DNA from: Sialis fuliginosa
Lineage: Eukaryota > Arthropoda > Insecta > Megaloptera > Sialidae
Assembly (NCBI GenBank): GCA_961205875.1
Contig: OY540813.1
Span: 20,865,001 to 20,929,000 of the forward strand
Reading direction: 5' to 3'
DNA: 64,000 bases
Each line of letters begins with the position of its first letter. Position 1 is the first letter of the stretch. This document shows positions 23,470-34,139 of this stretch, piece by piece. The notes under the pieces are model-generated. The model was not told where the DNA came from. It made no database searches and saw only the letters and a list, made by a program, of their open reading frames with translations. The translations under genes and the position numbers were made by a program.

Positions 23470-25135
23470 GCTAATTCATGCGTTGTGTGACAGACATAGG
23501 TTTTTTATAGTGAATTAAATATACAATTACATACCATGTGTTTTTTCGTATTATTAACAAAAGCTTACATTTTTTTTAAATTATCGGATCAATTTTTCAA
23601 AAATTTAAAAACAGATACTACTTAAAACGGTTTCAAAACTTTTTTGATCTGATTCGTCTCGGTTTAGCCTTACGTTGTCCACCTCCCCCTGATGAATGTA
23701 AATATTACTCTGAAACGTGTGCTAATATCATAATGTTTTAATGGGTACAATTAAATAAAATACATTAACATTTTAATTAAAACGAATTTTCTAAAACCAA
23801 AAGCACCATTACAAAACCTTTCGACAGTTAAATTGATCGATTTTACATAAATCATAATGAAACAATTCTTCTAATTCATTGATTAAAGCGAACCATCGCT
23901 GTTTCAATATCCACTGATGGCCAATACATCACTTTTGATGGCGTAGAAGTTAATTCACTGACAAAATAGTGATACAGGCTTTAACTGTACAAGAACATAA
24001 TGTAATCAAGCTCACGTTAGAGTATAATATGCCCACATTTTCATAAATACACATTATGTATGAAATTGAAAATTTGCGAACAAAATAATCTCATTATACG
24101 TTAATTAAAGGCAAACCAAAACGTGCATTATGTTTATAATCGCTAAATATTATGATTTTATCTATGACTGATAGGTATATATGTATTAAAGATTGAGTTG
24201 TTGGATTAAGTATTACATCAAAAATACAAATAAATAAAGATTTTTTCATAACATCAAAATTTCATTTATTGTGATAGTACCTACGCTTTTTTAAATTAAA
24301 TAAAAATTAATTTTTGGGTTTTTTGACAACGTAATTGATCTCACTATAGTAAAAGTAGATCGATTACTTCAAATTATAAAGTTATAAAATTGCTTCTCCA
24401 TAATATGAAGAATGTTTCCATTTTCTCATGTCAACTATTGACCGTTATTTTCAGTAGCATTTTTATTTAAGTAGTATTTTAAATCGATCAAGCAGTGATT
24501 ACAAGTTAAATTTGAAATATTTAATTATTTGTTTGAAGTATAATATTTTGTATTTATGAAATTTTGTTAGTTCTTACAAACATATAAAACAACTATATTT
24601 GTTTATTGGTCATACTTATTGTGTTCACTTATAGGTAAAAAAAATTATTGTTATAAAATAAATTTGGAATATTATTGCTATTTACCATTCAGCCTAATGA
24701 ATGCAAAATATACACAGACAAAAGTAATAAAAATGTGATATTTTACAGAATATTGAGAAACTTCAAATTGCGTTTCTATAAAAAGACACTTCATTGAAGA
24801 TACCATTTCTCTCTTTAAATATATTTACAAGTATATATTCGACATGGACGTTCTGCTGTTTTCATACTCATCTCTTCGCATATTTGTTGTGACCTTGAAA
24901 AATGAGACAAAAAAATTGTATTGAAATCAATACCTACTTCTAAAATATGAAGGAATTTTAATTTTAAAAACACATATAAATAGATATTCTTAAAGTTGTG
25001 TATTTATGTGTACATATATATTCCTATAGTTGGGTCGATTAGAGCGGACGATGTTTATAAGACACCAGACAACATACGTCCCCGAGAATACAGACACTGA
25101 TTTTAATGTAGTGATACAAAAACTAGCCAAAGAAA
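23470..25135. other. Unassigned A+T-rich sequence
   Basis: No element delimited. CCCCTGATGAATG at 23693 followed by CTGAAACGTGTG resembles a motif near 2457 (see findings). The rest is simple. Confidence 0.4.
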
Positions 25136-25160
25136 ATATTTAAAATAGATAAAACTCAAG

Positions 25161-25227
25161 TTATATAAAGACAAGGTAGTCTCAACAATTCCTTGACCAA
25201 TCAGCGTTGGCGCGGGAATTGACGTCA
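25161..25227 (-). promoter_or_regulatory. Left outward-facing promoter-like cluster
   Basis: Read on the minus strand from the loop outward: CRE TGACGTCA (25220-25227), TTCCCGCGCC (E2F-like), a reversed CCAAT box (25197-25201), then CTTTATATAA (25161-25170). The order and spacing are those of a compact TATA promoter. No coding frame follows. Confidence 0.45.
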
Positions 25228-25676
25228 TCTGGGGGATGTATTTAAATGCTATAAATGTATAATATAATATCAAATATACAAAATTCCTTTATTTATTCTT
25301 GTTTTCGTATTTTTGATATTTTAACAACACATAGGTACAATCAAATAAGTACACATTCGACAGCAAAATAATAAAGAAGCTGTCACAGACAATTTGGTCA
25401 ATTCGGGAAGCATCATTTTTACTATTCTTAAGTTGGCAATACGTTATGTGATTCTGACAGTTCTTTATGATTTTGCTATGTCGAATTTGTACTTATTTGA
25501 TTGTAGATATGTGTTGTTAAAATATCAAAAAATACGAAAACAAGAATAAAGGAATTTTGTGTAATTGATATTCTATTATACATTTATAACATTTTAATAG
25601 ATCCCCCAGATGACGTCAATTTCCGCGCCAACGCTGATTGGTCAAGGAATTGTTGAAACTACCTTGTCTTTATATA
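25162..25676. repeat. Near-palindrome with ~225-bp arms and ~67-bp loop
   Basis: The arm 25162-25386 is matched in inverted orientation by 25454-25676 at roughly 90% identity by eye; the main difference is a 4-bp TATT indel. Weaker similarity extends about 25 bp farther out on each side. The sequence is low-copy in this window. It could be a foldback transposon, an inverted duplication of a promoter, or a remnant of a terminal repeat. The frame at 25610-25819 reads out of the arm and resembles no family I know. Confidence 0.9.
25611..25676 (+). promoter_or_regulatory. Right outward-facing promoter-like cluster
   Basis: Mirror of the left cluster: TGACGTCA (25611-25618), TTTCCGCGCC, ATTGG (25637-25641) and CTTTATATA (to 25676). 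The first downstream ATG (25739) opens only four codons before a stop. Confidence 0.45.
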
Positions 25677-25701
25677 CCTTGGATAAAACCTATATTAAGC
25701 A

Positions 25702-26528
25702 ATCGTTAATAAGTAAATTTTACAAGATCACATCAGAATGGAGAGCTACTAACTCACAGAGTTCAAAATTATTTTACGACATATATACCTATTATTATGA
25801 AGTTCTACATGATATATAAATAATCTCCACAGTTTATTCGTTTATATTTTAAATTTGAAAGATACGACAAATAAAGAGTAGGTAAATTTATTTTAACAAT
25901 ACTTTTGCAACTTTACCTTACTCAAGGACAACGGATCCAAATGGATTAATCGTGTTAACGGTTCTTAAAAATTAAGCAAAAAAAACATGAAAAATTACAT
26001 TTGATTCACATTTTTAACTCTAAGAAAAATCGATTCTGAAAATAATTTCCTGGTTCTTTGAAACTAAGATTATAGTAAAATACATCAATTTTTAAATAAA
26101 AACTACGCTACAAAAGTAGAACAAGAATAAATAAATAAACATATATTGTATACAGAAAATAAATTTCATTTATTATCAAATATATCGCATCTGAATTAGG
26201 ATCGACGTTATACATGGCTATAATGTAAATATCTACAATGAAAAACATATAGTGTGAATTTACGTACATATATCACATAACTTAAATTCCCGGTTCTACA
26301 TTGTCTTGGCTTATTCCGGAAGCAGAACTAAATAGTACTTTTTCCAGAAATAAAATGAAACTTTAAAGGACCTTGTTTTGTTTTCGGCTTTGGTTGATTT
26401 ATATGTTATTTTTATATGAATTTATACCCCACAAAATTTTATTCTTTTCTTTGCAATAAAAGACTTCACATAAGATATAAACTTTAATTTTAATGATATC
26501 TTATTGAGATGTAAAATAAAAAATACGG
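25702..26528. other. A+T-rich sequence, nothing assignable
   Basis: No termini or coding signal seen. Confidence 0.4.
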
Positions 26529-26530
26529 TA

Positions 26531-27382
26531 GGGGAGAATGGGGTAAACACGAACGTGGGGTAATCGCGAATTCAGTGGTTTCAGTATGTTAGGAGACGAA
26601 AGTTAATGTAATCTCTGTATTTACTGATAGTTGGGCCTACGTCTAGTATCGGACCGACAACGATCAGTGTAGATCACGCTCATAGTACAAAGTAATCTTA
26701 ATTTCATTTTTATATCATATTTCATCTAATTTTTTATTAAAATAAAAGCAATGTAATTAATATAAATGTAAATGTAAGTAAGCCTCGATCAAACAGTATT
26801 TGATTTCGCCCGTATTTTTTATTATATGATCCTAACCTCAAAAAAATATTTTTTTTTTCAAGCTCGTCAGGTAATGACGAACAAATTAAATGGATCAGTG
26901 CCAACGTTGTAAAAAAAAACTGGTGAAAACTAAAACTGGAAAAAGTGTGAGGAGTCGCAGTCATTTTAAAGAAAAAAACCAAAATTAGTTATGCCAAGTA
27001 AAAAAGAAGAAGAAACGAAGATGTTGATAAAAAAATAACTATTTTTGTTATTATAATTCTCCTATTGAAGACTAGGTAATGTGCTCCAAGTGCACATGTT
27101 AAAGTACATCCAGAGGCTTTTACTGTGAATTTTGTATTAATTAGGTTTAATTAATTATTCTACTCTTCGTGAATACCCCATACTAGCCGCGTAATCACGA
27201 ATTCATAAAGTTATGTTTTGTCTTTAATTTTAATTTTTTTTATATTTTATTAAAATTGATACTGAAAATGTATTACGAATAGATTATTTAGTAATAATTC
27301 ACCATATATAAATTGGTTTCTTACTCAGGTTTTAATTTATTTGATTACTCCCTTAGGTGTTCCTAATCATCCCACTCTCTCC
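26531..27382 (+). mobile_element. Tc1/mariner-pogo-type deletion derivative, TA TSD
   Basis: GGGGAGAATGGGGTAA at the left and CCCACTCTCTCC at the right are inverted termini flanked by TA (26529-26530 and 27383-27384). Subterminal GGGTAATCGCGAATTC near the left is echoed by CGCGTAATCACGAATTC at about 27188-27204. The interior keeps only a short coding remnant (listed separately). The minus-strand frame at 26737-26982 is not gene-like. Confidence 0.7.
27061..27144 (+). pseudogene. Cys-rich zinc-finger tail of a pogo/Tigger-like transposase (remnant)
   Basis: The frame from 27061 reads PIED, a stop, VMCSKCTC, a stop, STSRGFYCEFCIN, stop. The spacing C-x2-C ... FYC-x2-C resembles the PHD-type finger that ends many insect pogo/Jerky-like transposases (EDWvxCxxC...GxFYCxxC). 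If that alignment is right, the first stop replaces the conserved Trp. The catalytic domain is gone. Upstream Lys/Glu-rich codons (MPSKKEEETK, 26992) fit the usual linker. The match is short, so the call is tentative; it is supported by the TA-flanked TIRs around it. Confidence 0.45.
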
Positions 27383-27682
27383 TACAAACATTTTTGTTTT
27401 CATTACCGTAATAATATTTTAATATTGCAGTACATGTAACAAAGACTTTATGAATACATAATAACCTTTAAGCTATAAAACCAGACCATACATTTAACCC
27501 TTCTCAAACATTATGTGTTGACTTTTAAACATACAAATTTTATATTTCCAACATTTTTTAATTTGCTCTCTAAAGAATTAAACAAATTAATGAAAAATAA
27601 ATAACTACTCAAGTTAATATATTTTACCTATTTTAATAGCAAATTTTAAAGTACTGAAAAGAATGGTATCAAAATATACATA

Positions 27683-28159
27683 TACTACCGTTTAAAAGTT
27701 TTCGAAAAAGTGTATAATGCACATCTGACAGAATACACCGAACTTCTCGCGATTTTCTTTTCGGTATTACCTTTCATATTGAGAGTACAAATAGCACTTC
27801 GTTATTTTACATTGTGTTGCTTTCGATTAGCCGTTTTTGGTAATGATATTGAAATTGAGCGGGAAATAATTCAATGATATTGATAGAAATAATTATAATT
27901 ACAACTGATAAGACAACAAATTTAAATATAACGACCAGTTACAGATTTCGGCTATAAACGTTTATTTATTTATACTGAACAAAACAATAGTGGAATACGT
28001 GCGTAAACAATTATAAGTACTTATAAAACAAAATGTTTCTTACATAAAACGTCGAAATTAACAGTAAATATTAATTAAAAACGGTATCTTTGAATGAACT
28101 GATAACAAATGTTTTGATACGCAAAAAATAAACTACTTCTAAACTTTTGAACGGTAGTG
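27683..28159. mobile_element. Tc1-like MITE, TA TSD
   Basis: TACTACCGTTTAAAAGTTTT at the left and ACTTTTGAACGGTAGTG at the right are inverted termini with TA outside. CACTACCGTTCAAAAGTTT is a familiar Tc1-type end. The interior has no transposase. A lone related end is at 12860. Confidence 0.8.
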
Positions 28160-28164
28160 TATAT

Positions 28165-28830
28165 TTATAAACAAAAATAATAAAAACGCCTCCTCAAACA
28201 TTTGTGAAAACTAAAACAAAATTTACCAATTTATGTCAGACTCTAACCATTATAAAATCTTAAGAATTTATTTTCTGATAAGTAACTACATATTTTACTT
28301 TATGAAATAATAATAATTTTTTTCGTTGTGTGGGGGGGGGGGGAATAAATATTTTTCGTAAACGAAATGTGAACAATACATCATGGGCTTAACAACATTG
28401 CGTGATGTTGAAGATACACAACCAAAATGAAGTTTTGTCGTCTGCAAACTCGTTTCATTATTAATTAAGAATATGAACTTACAATTAGAAGTAACACGTA
28501 CCTATATATTATACATTATACATAATAGTATGTGTATAAAAAAATATTATTAAAATATATCCAAAATATATTAAAACCCAATTATCTTTTTATTAAAGTA
28601 AAGCAGTGAAGTTGGTAAATTTATTTTTAAAATGTCATGGCATTGATTTAACGACTCTTTATTATATATATTATTGTGCCATATTATAATTTTTCTGGTA
28701 AAACATAGATAATATAATTAGACTTGTTAACGAATATTATATAGTTATATAAGTAAATATCAGAAATCGGAATTTGTTTTAGTTAATTGGAATAATACAA
28801 AATAATCCTTATTATTATTAAATTAATTAG
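28165..28830. other. A+T-rich sequence with a 12-G run
   Basis: Unassigned apart from an uninterrupted G tract at 28332-28343. Confidence 0.45.
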
Positions 28831-28836
28831 TTTCCG

Positions 28837-29022
28837 TCATTTGAAAGAAGGGTGTTGAGAAGTTTTCCCCCAGTTTCCGCCATTTGGATACGTTATATTA
28901 AAATTTTCATTCACCACCTCTAGATCGATATAACAGTTGCCAAAATCGTAATCATGTATCAAATAAACTTCGCAAGTGGCGTCAAATAAAGCTTTTGAAA
29001 CTTCTGCGATTATATTCACCAT
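28837..29022 (-). CDS. Hypothetical 61-residue ORF, doubtful
   Basis: I do not recognise this frame. It starts ATG at 29022 with an in-frame TAA immediately upstream, and ends TGA. Unlike the other small frames here, its composition is not that expected of A/T-rich noise: it contains Cys, Trp, several Gly and Asp/Glu and no low-complexity run (for example EVYLIHDYDFGNCYIDLEVV near the middle). No signal peptide, membrane segment or motif is evident. No promoter, splice pair or neighbour supports expression. It may be a real small gene, an exon or transposon fragment, or chance. Confidence 0.15.
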   Translation of the reverse strand: MVNIIAEVSKALFDATCEVYLIHDYDFGNCYIDLEVVNENFNITYPNGGNWGKTSQHPSFK

Positions 29023-29024
29023 TT

Positions 29025-31200
29025 AGTATTTACCATTCTGAATCTTGTTAATGTCAAAATCGTCATTAGCGATCTCAAAACACGCAGAATGAAGTAAATG
29101 GTGTTAAACTTTCGACTGCGTTTTCTAAAAACGCCTTTTTAGCTAAAATAAAAAACAAGTATTTAATGTTTTTCGATGTACTACGTGAGTGCAAAGTTTC
29201 AAGAATATTGGCGAGTGGCACTTGGGTAGGTTTACTTGTAAGTGTATTTTTATGAAATATAAACTATTCCACATGAAGAAACATTGAGATACGCCAATAT
29301 ATAAAAATATGTCAATTGTCGATGCTACGTTCTATCAGATAAATATAAATTTTACACATTCACAATTCACCTGAGATATTATAGTACCCAGACTTACAAC
29401 TGTTTGGCAGTAAATATTAATTTGGCATGCAGCATGTGACATTCGTCAATTTAATACGTCTGCAGAATGTAAATGATAACCATAATAGATTTTGTAGTTC
29501 ATCTACCCTAGTACCAGAGATAGTTTAACGAAGGACATTGTCTAGTGTGCGAGACGGATACAAATAGTTCTATAAATATTCTTCAACTCCCCATCTTGTT
29601 GAATTCAATTTAAAATACGATAATAATTTGTTTAATAAATGTTGGAATTAATACTTGCTGAGTAACATTCACATTTACATTCTACCTTTGAATATTTAAA
29701 AAATAATATATCATTTTATATATACATTTTTGTGAGGAAAGAAAAATAATATGATGAAGGCATTTTGTAATGAAATTTTTCTTAAAAGTTGAATATTTAT
29801 ACACCCCACCCAACCCACTCTTGTATTTAAAATATTATTCAAATTTTATTTATTTATATTGGGCAGTAATTTAATTTTATGTGAGAGAATTTTTGAAAGA
29901 ATATGTTTTATATTCTTGTATAGAAATTGCTTTTATAAATGTAAAATATTAACCTTAATTTAAAAATCCTATTTTATCTTCTTTAATTACCATATTATAA
30001 AAAAAATTCAAAAAATATTTTTCATCCTTAAAATCATTTTTACATAAAGGAACAATTTTTATCGATGTTTGAAATGAAATATCCAATTACTTTTAAAGGA
30101 CGCATTAAACATAAAATAAAGTAGTAATAATAATAATAAATAAACCAAAAACAATATTAAATTGTATCAAATTAATAACATAACTATGGTATATTCTGAA
30201 GAACTAATTTAATATTCTTTGTCATCATTGCAACTTGCATTTCTTTTTTTCTATTTTAACAAGCAGACACCTAGAAACAAGTTGGCATCGAGGCAGATGC
30301 AAAAGCTGCCAGAATCATAGGGCGGTGATGGAACGACATATCATTCCATGGTAATGTGCAAAATAGTTTCGAGATTATTCGCCCCTAATTAAATTTTAAT
30401 ACGTAGATATTATATATAATGCCACGGTCATATCGTCAGTACATCATATAATCCAAGTAGGGTGGACAATTACAAATTTTCCCAGAGCTCCAAATGCTTA
30501 GCTCTCTTTGTAACATGTAGAATTTCAAAAAGTATACACTATAATCAATTAATACCTATAATGTATATTTTGGATATTTTTTTTCTGTTGCTAAACAAAC
30601 TACATTAACAGCGTTTTTATAATTAAAAAAGTCAATATTCATGTTAACGAAATTTAGTCGTTAAAAAAAAAAAACACAAAATCTGAAATTCCTAAATATA
30701 AATTATTGAAATAAAAATCATTATATTTACTACAAAGGTACTTGTTTAGTTAAATTATAATAAATATACACAAAGCAATGATAAATATCCTCAGTTTCAT
30801 ATTGTATACATCTTTTTTTACAAATCCCCATTAAATATCACAGCTAATGAGTAAACTTCACAATCTGGACGGTTATTGTCATCCACCAACGATTAGAGAA
30901 CTGTTTTAGTCATTAGCAAAGACTGCTTCATCATCACTCTTTATGCGGTCTGTCATACAAATGATACCAGTTGATTTTTTGCTTAACAATTAATATAATT
31001 TATTACTGCAAACTACATGCAATAATTTTCGGAAAAATGGAATTCTGTAAGCATTTTTATACATATGTAAGTATACATTCACATGTATAATATAACATAA
31101 AATAATAGTCAAGGCATACACAAGTATATGCTATTACGGTATATGATCAAGTTTTACCGATTTAAACCCATATTTTGTACCTTGCATGATACGTAAGTAT
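29025..31200. other. Unassigned, mostly A+T-rich
   Basis: A block at about 30265-30380 (GGCATCGAGGCAGATGC, GGGCGGTGATGG) is less A+T-rich but has no open frame or repeat partner here. Nothing else stands out. Confidence 0.4.
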
Positions 31201-31203
31201 AAA

Positions 31204-31640
31204 TAATTCGGGCAAGACATAAGGATTCCAAAGTACGTACTACGTGGAATGTTTGGAGCCACTTATAGGTGCATTTTTGAGTTAGAAAAAAAAAATTCTA
31301 TGACGCCCTTCTCTATAATTCCAAAATTTAAAATTATATTGTTGACTTTAATATTTGTCGTTGGTGGTCCCACCAAAGCCTCGTTAGCAATTTTTTTTCA
31401 GATTTTTTGAGCCAGTAGTTACCGAGCTAGAGGTAGGGTGAACAAAATAAAAAAATACCCTACAGGCGACATTATTGAGTTAGAAAAAAAATAAAAATAC
31501 GGTCATATTCTACTAATTGAGATGTACAATTTGACACATGCCTAAATATGAAAATAAAAATTAAAAATTCTATGACACCCCTCCCTATAATTCTAAAATT
31601 TAAAATTATATTGTTGACTTTTGAAAAATTACATATGACT
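31204..31640 (-). mobile_element. GGGTTCCG-family fragment (inverted)
   Basis: Begins AATTCGGGCAAGACATAAGG, the reverse complement of the family terminus seen at about 23265, then runs inward through GGTGGTCCCACCAAAGCCTC and TTTTTGAGCCAGTAGTTACC. It is a partial copy holding about one and a half internal repeat units. Confidence 0.75.
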
Positions 31641-31659
31641 TGTCTAGGGGTCATGGCTC

Positions 31660-32480
31660 ATGACTTTGCATAAAAATTTATTCTATTGCACAATTTTTAC
31701 TAATAATAATTTGATCTTATTGTATGTATATTTTACTATGAAATTAGTCGACAAAAGGGATTTTGTATACAACTCTGCTGAAAAGTGAAAGCTTCAAGTG
31801 GGTTTTGTCGCAAATAACTACATACTTATGTTACCTCTTATTGTTACACTGTCATGTGATTATAGTATGGATACACTAACGAGTTCATATTATTGTTATA
31901 ATTATTATCATAATAATATGTTAATCTAAATGATTAATTACATTCTAATTACAATCTTAATAATTAAATTACTTCAATGCAAAATTTTAATAAATTTTTA
32001 AGAAAAATTATAAAAAATATTCATGTTTAAATAGCTTCCACTCCTCAATGCCTGATTGTGAGTAGTGGAAGCTTTTTTAACAGTAGCTGTAAGTACCGCA
32101 ATACATAATATATGTATACATTATTGTACATATAAAACAGACAAAAGAGAAACAAAATAATGTCTACTAAAGTACCTTATAGTTATTTGCAGATACTCTT
32201 ACAATTAATGTCAGAACAGCAAATAGGCGGTTCTAAATATATTTGTTTGTAATAAAAAAAATTCTTTATACAATACTGGTATCATAATATTAAATATGTT
32301 CTCAGAATTTTGTTCATAAATAAAAAACATTATAAAAATTGTGAAATTAATGCTATATTATAAGAATTCTGATTATTATTATTATTTTCAAAACCATCCG
32401 TATTTTTAATTATTTGAAATAAGAATTATATATACATTGACATTGAAACATACAAGACTTGAGGCTTCTGCGGTGATCTT
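31660..32480. other. A+T-rich sequence with a weak hairpin
   Basis: AGCTTCCACTCCTCA and its partner GAGTAGTGGAAGCTT (32030-32075) form an imperfect stem. Otherwise unassigned. Confidence 0.4.
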
Positions 32481-32485
32481 GATAT

Positions 32486-32625
32486 AGATCTTAGCTTCTG
32501 GGTGTAATCCACGTCGATTTGGCACTTTTAGAAGAGCCCTGAAGATGTCCACTGCAATGTATGACGAAACGTTGGCCGATAACACGACCAAATCGACGTG
32601 GCTTGCACCCATAAGCCAAGATCCA
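32486..32625. repeat. 36-bp inverted repeat around CTGAAGATG/CGAAACG core
   Basis: GATCTTAGCTTCTGGGTGTA... (32486-32521) pairs with ...TGCACCCATAAGCCAAGATC (32590-32625), both including CCACGTCGATTTGG/CCAAATCGACGTGG. Between them lie CCCTGAAGATGTCC and ATGACGAAACGTTGG. Confidence 0.75.
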
Positions 32626-32823
32626 TTAATGATCGATCATTCGGAGGCAAAACGAAGAAATAAAAAATTGTCTCATTATTAAATTCAGTATTACGAAACG
32701 TTGGCCGATAACACGACCAAATCGACGTGGCTTGCACTCATAAGCCAAGATCCATTAATGATCGATCATTCGGAGGCAAAACGAAGAAATAAAAACTTGT
32801 CTCATTATTAAATTCAGTATTAC
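32564..32823. repeat. 129-bp tandem duplication
   Basis: ACGAAACGTTGGCCGATAAC starts at 32564 and again at 32693. The copies are almost identical, down to GATCGATCATTCGGAGGC, so the duplication looks recent. The minus-strand frames here are by-products. Confidence 0.9.
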
Positions 32824-32921
32824 CACAATACTATTTGATGAAAATAATATATTCTCTATTAAAATTTTCTGTGTGTAAAGATTTAGGATGATCGGATAAA
32901 AATTAAGCGAGGTACATTGTT

Positions 32922-33085
32922 TTTAGGGTTTCACATAAACCCTATCAATCTCACTTTTCAACCATCCGTTCGAATGTCCTTTCTGATCACAGTAAAATAT
33001 CTGGTAACTTGAAATTTTTACTGCACATGTAAAAAAAAACTTTTTAAAGAGGGTGCCATAAAACTAAAGATACCCCAATTTTTTA
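32922..33085 (+). mobile_element. GGGTTCCG-family fragment
   Basis: AGGGTTTCACATAAACCCTA, CCATCCGTTCGAATGTCC and CTTGAAATTTTTACTG follow the 5' order of the family; truncated after about 160 bp. Confidence 0.65.
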
Positions 33086-33089
33086 TACC

Positions 33090-33550
33090 GATTAAAGCAT
33101 ATAGTATGATCTGCCACCGGTTCGATAATTCTAATCTAGTATGTTATCATTTCAATTTACTATAAATAATACTTTTGATGTTTAGATGCAAATTCAGTAT
33201 TATAGGATTTTGGACCAAGACAAAAGATGCATAGAAGCAAAGAAATGTAATGATTGCCTTACTTTGGGTGCAAATTAGTACAAAACTACATTTTAATTCA
33301 TAAATATAATTACAAAATACTATTAGAACATTCAAAATTATGCACTTCTATCACTTTATTCAAAATTCAAAATACTCTGTAACAATAATAAACACTCATA
33401 ATAATTATATATAATAAAAGTTGTATTACAAAGAATCAAATAGGTATTATACATAATACATAAACAATAATATACAAATATATATAATATATGTACAAAG
33501 TACATACATATTATTATACGAGTATGTATATTTAACACTCTAGTTGTTTA
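33090..33550. other. A+T-rich sequence, nothing assignable
   Basis: Simple sequence; the minus-strand frames here are A/T-rich noise. Confidence 0.45.
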
Positions 33551-33567
33551 ATATATGATATTATATA

Positions 33568-34132
33568 CAGGGCTCGACATAAGTCAGTTAACGCTGCCAG
33601 AAAACAAAACTGTACGGGCCCGGCAACACTGTCTGAAAAGTACGCTTTCACTCACTTCTACGTGTGCGCGGCCGAATTGGTGCGATGAGAAGTGGGAAGT
33701 GCGGCAAATGTTAGTTTACGAATGTCGGTTACTGTGGTTATGTCGCCATGGCAGCCTGTATAAAGTACACTAAAGAAGAACGAATCTGTAGAAGAGGAAG
33801 AATCGAATAGCCAGCATGGTCACCAGACCTTACGGCGTGTGATTTTTCCCTGTGGGGAGTACTAAAAAATAAAGTGTTTGCCACCCCCTTACGTGATATT
33901 GAACATTTGAAAACAAGAATTGAAGATAAATTTTACGCTCTCCGCGCGTACCCAGAATTCTTTCAAAAAATCTGCTCTGCCGTAAATGAGCGGTGTCATA
34001 TCTGCATTCAGGAGGATGGTAGGCAGTTTGAACACAGAATGTAACATTTAAACCGTCATTACTTTTGTATCTAAATTACCATGTTTTCGTATGCTCTTCT
34101 TTTCTTTTCGTTCTGACTTATGCCGGGTACTG
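33568..34132 (+). mobile_element. Tc1/mariner-like deletion derivative, TA TSD
   Basis: CAGGGCTCGACATAAGTCAG (left) and CTGACTTATGCCGGGTACTG (right) are inverted ends flanked by TA (33566-33567 and 34133-34134). The element keeps a 5' leader, the first codons and the last ~80 codons of a transposase; the middle is deleted. It is more G+C-rich than its surroundings, as expected of a fairly recent arrival. Confidence 0.85.
33748..34044 (+). pseudogene. Internally deleted Tc1/mariner-superfamily transposase
   Basis: ATG at 33748 begins MAACIKYTKEERICRRGRIE, a plausible transposase N-terminus, followed by an in-frame TAG (33808-33810). The same frame then reads PAWSPDLTACDFSLWGVLKN and continues to a TAA at 34042-34044. 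SPDL.xxDFxLWGxLK is the C-terminal catalytic block of IS630/Tc1/mariner DDE transposases, carrying the third acidic residue. About 98 codons remain of a family normally near 350, so the DNA-binding domain and the first two catalytic residues are gone. The single stop at the deletion joint may have been made by the deletion itself. The protein cannot be active. Confidence 0.8.
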
Positions 34133-34139
34133 TATATGT

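Noticed and set aside
25610-25819. 69-codon frame starting inside the right palindrome arm
   Set aside because: Its start overlaps the CRE and its first third is the promoter-like arm itself; the rest shows no motif.
32406-32737. Two overlapping minus-strand frames with the repeated peptide QATSIWSCYRPTFR
   Set aside because: They arise from the 129-bp tandem duplication and inverted repeat; no start context or family match.
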